From Rhodoferax sp. PAMC 29310 (GTDB lineage: Bacteria > Pseudomonadota > Gammaproteobacteria > Burkholderiales > Burkholderiaceae_C): a stretch of 64,000 nucleotides of DNA. The stretch's first letter is position 1, and each line of letters opens with the position of its first letter. Position numbers and translations under genes: made by a program. The notes under the pieces were generated by a model. That model was not told where the DNA came from. It ran no database searches and saw only the letters and a list, made by a program, of their open reading frames with translations. The stretch lies in NCBI RefSeq assembly GCF_017948265.1, contig NZ_CP072852.1:558001-622000 (forward strand), in the 5' to 3' direction. This document shows positions 63,111 through 64,000 of the stretch, piece after piece.

Positions 63111-63868
63111 TCGGAAATGTTGAGGTATTGCACAACATCGACTTGACCCTGAAGAACGGCTGCTGGACCAGTATCGTCGGTCCCAATGGCGCGGGCAAGT
63201 CCACCTTGTTAAAGGTACTGGCCGGTTTGCTCAAGCACCGCGGCACGGTGTCGCTGCTGGGTCAGCCTCTGGCCTCCTTGCCGGGCCGGACGCGTGCCCA
63301 GCAACTGGCGTGGCTCGGTCAAAACGAATCCACGGGTGATGATTTGACGGTCATGGATGTGGCCTTGCTCGGGCGTTTGCCGCACCAAGCGTGGCTGGCA
63401 CCGCCCAGTGCAACTGACCATGCGGCCGTGGAGCAAGCCCTCAGAGCCACTCAGGCTTGGGAGTGGCGCGCCCGAACCCTGGGGCAGCTGTCGGGCGGTG
63501 AGCGCCAGCGGGTGCTGCTAGCACGTGCGCTGGCAGTGCAGGCGCAGGTGCTGTTAATGGACGAGCCACTCGCCAATCTTGACCCGCCGCACCAGGCCGA
63601 TTGGCTGGCAGTGGTACAACGGCTGGTTGCCCAAGGCACGGCGGTAGTTAGCGTACTGCACGAAATATCGATGGCGTTACACGCCGATGAAATGGTGATC
63701 ATGTCCAAGGGTCGGGTGAGGCACCAAGGGCCTTGCGCCGAGGCGGCGACGCACCGGGCACTGGAGGACGTGTTTGACCGCCGCATTGCCATTCACGCGC
63801 TGGGTGCGCAGTGGATCGCTTTGCCACAGCAGGTCGCCTACCAAGGGCCAGGAGCATGTGATGACTGA
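63059..63868 (+). CDS. btuD: Cobalamin ABC ATPase BtuD
   Basis: A 269-residue ABC ATPase. Walker A is GPNGAGKST, the signature is [16 protein letters not shown], and Walker B is [12 protein letters not shown], with the His-loop in [10 protein letters not shown]. The ATG at 63059 overlaps the btuC stop (TAATG); an upstream frame continuing to 62387 lies inside btuC and was ignored. The first 14 codons are made of a dispersed repeat (see 63059-63110), so the start region has an unusual N-terminus. Confidence 0.93.
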   Translation: MNAMNSVAIHAGGISANLGNVEVLHNIDLTLKNGCWTSIVGPNGAGKSTLLKVLAGLLKHRGTVSLLGQPLASLPGRTRAQQLAWLGQNESTGDDLTVMDVALLGRLPHQAWLAPPSATDHAAVEQALRATQAWEWRARTLGQLSGGERQRVLLARALAVQAQVLLMDEPLANLDPPHQADWLAVVQRLVAQGTAVVSVLHEISMALHADEMVIMSKGRVRHQGPCAEAATHRALEDVFDRRIAIHALGAQWIALPQQVAYQGPGACDD

Positions 63869-64000
63869 GAGCACGAACGCGCCAAGCACCGGTTTCGTCG
63901 CCATTGTGGGTGCCGGCCCAGGCCCGTTGGACCTGATGACCTTGCGCGCGCTGGACCGCCTGCGCAACGCCGAGGTGGTGGTGCATGACCGCCTGATCTC
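63861..64000 (+). CDS. cobA: Uroporphyrinogen-III C-methyltransferase CobA, partial
   Basis: The gene starts at an ATG at 63861 and runs off the window end. The first residues include [19 protein letters not shown], the SAM-binding start of the SUMT family, and [10 protein letters not shown]. The enzyme makes precorrin-2, the branch to cobalamin and siroheme. It overlaps the btuD stop by 8 bases and belongs to the same operon. About 46 codons are visible; the 3' end is missing. Confidence 0.92.
   Translation, partial: MTESTNAPSTGFVAIVGAGPGPLDLMTLRALDRLRNAEVVVHDRLI

Noticed and set aside
1..64000. tRNA, rRNA, CRISPR arrays, insertion-sequence transposases, prophage genes
   Set aside because: No cloverleaf-like CCA ends, repeat-spacer arrays, or transposase/integrase-like proteins were recognised on reading.

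Overview
The window looks like a chromosome segment of a betaproteobacterium of the Comamonadaceae, close to Rhodoferax or Polaromonas. This is inferred from protein style, moderately high GC, the glnA-ntrB-ntrC locus with an extra secreted gene between glnA and ntrB, the tripartite tricarboxylate transporter next to TctDE, and a short dispersed repeat with the signature GCTA-N9-TAGC. Eight copies of that repeat are visible, four of them inside reading frames. No rRNA, tRNA, insertion sequence, prophage or CRISPR array was seen.

Layout. 1-4.9 kb (+): an oxidoreductase/thioesterase/GST run (two SDR enzymes, a PaaI-type thioesterase, a zinc-free NADP oxidoreductase, a GST-like protein, an ElaA-type acetyltransferase). 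4.9-9.3 kb (-): an HDOD-GAF-histidine kinase overlapping a REC-PAS-GGDEF-EAL response regulator. 9.6-16.5 kb: a serine hydrolase, a methyltransferase, a TerB-like protein, a DsbA-like lipoprotein, an MFS carrier, a chemoreceptor and a small HPF/RaiA-like protein with a clear terminator. 16.5-19.3 kb (-): cupin, flavin amine oxidase, a DUF924 gene broken by an in-frame amber codon, and a small Cys-motif protein. 19.5-25.6 kb: RluE, an AhpD-like protein, a membrane-anchored cold-shock-domain gene with an overlapping 21-codon leader ORF, a second NADP oxidoreductase, an M23 peptidase and a split YeeE/YedE pair. 25.8-28.4 kb: a 113-residue protein and an acetyl-CoA hydrolase/transferase. 28.5-33.7 kb (-): tctDE-tctCBA. 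33.8-36.7 kb: a DUF4139 protein, a YHS protein and the CrcB fluoride channel.

36.7-39.3 kb is a gene-poor stretch around an alpha/beta-hydrolase fused to a LuxR-type DNA-binding domain, followed by a perfect palindrome and a 52-codon small gene; it looks like an acquired or decaying island. 39.3-42.5 kb: an RNase D-like exonuclease, RsuA, an EI24 membrane protein and a CinA-N/MoaB-like protein. 42.5-47.5 kb: the nitrogen-control locus with a perfect NtrC-type palindrome and a sigma-54 promoter before glnA. 47.5-56.2 kb: a thioesterase, a nitroreductase, a 2-hydroxyacid dehydrogenase, a PMR1/SERCA-like P-type ATPase with DUF2062, RmuC, a TauE/SafE permease, ZapA and a coiled-coil partner, with a possible structured RNA after zapA.

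56.2-64 kb (+): a cobalamin operon led by a B12 riboswitch: btuB, cobB/cbiA (carrying a -1 frameshift), a signal-less BtuF-like protein, cobU, btuF, btuC, btuD and the start of cobA. Adjacent genes mostly overlap by a few bases, so this is one transcript for B12 uptake and corrinoid salvage or synthesis.
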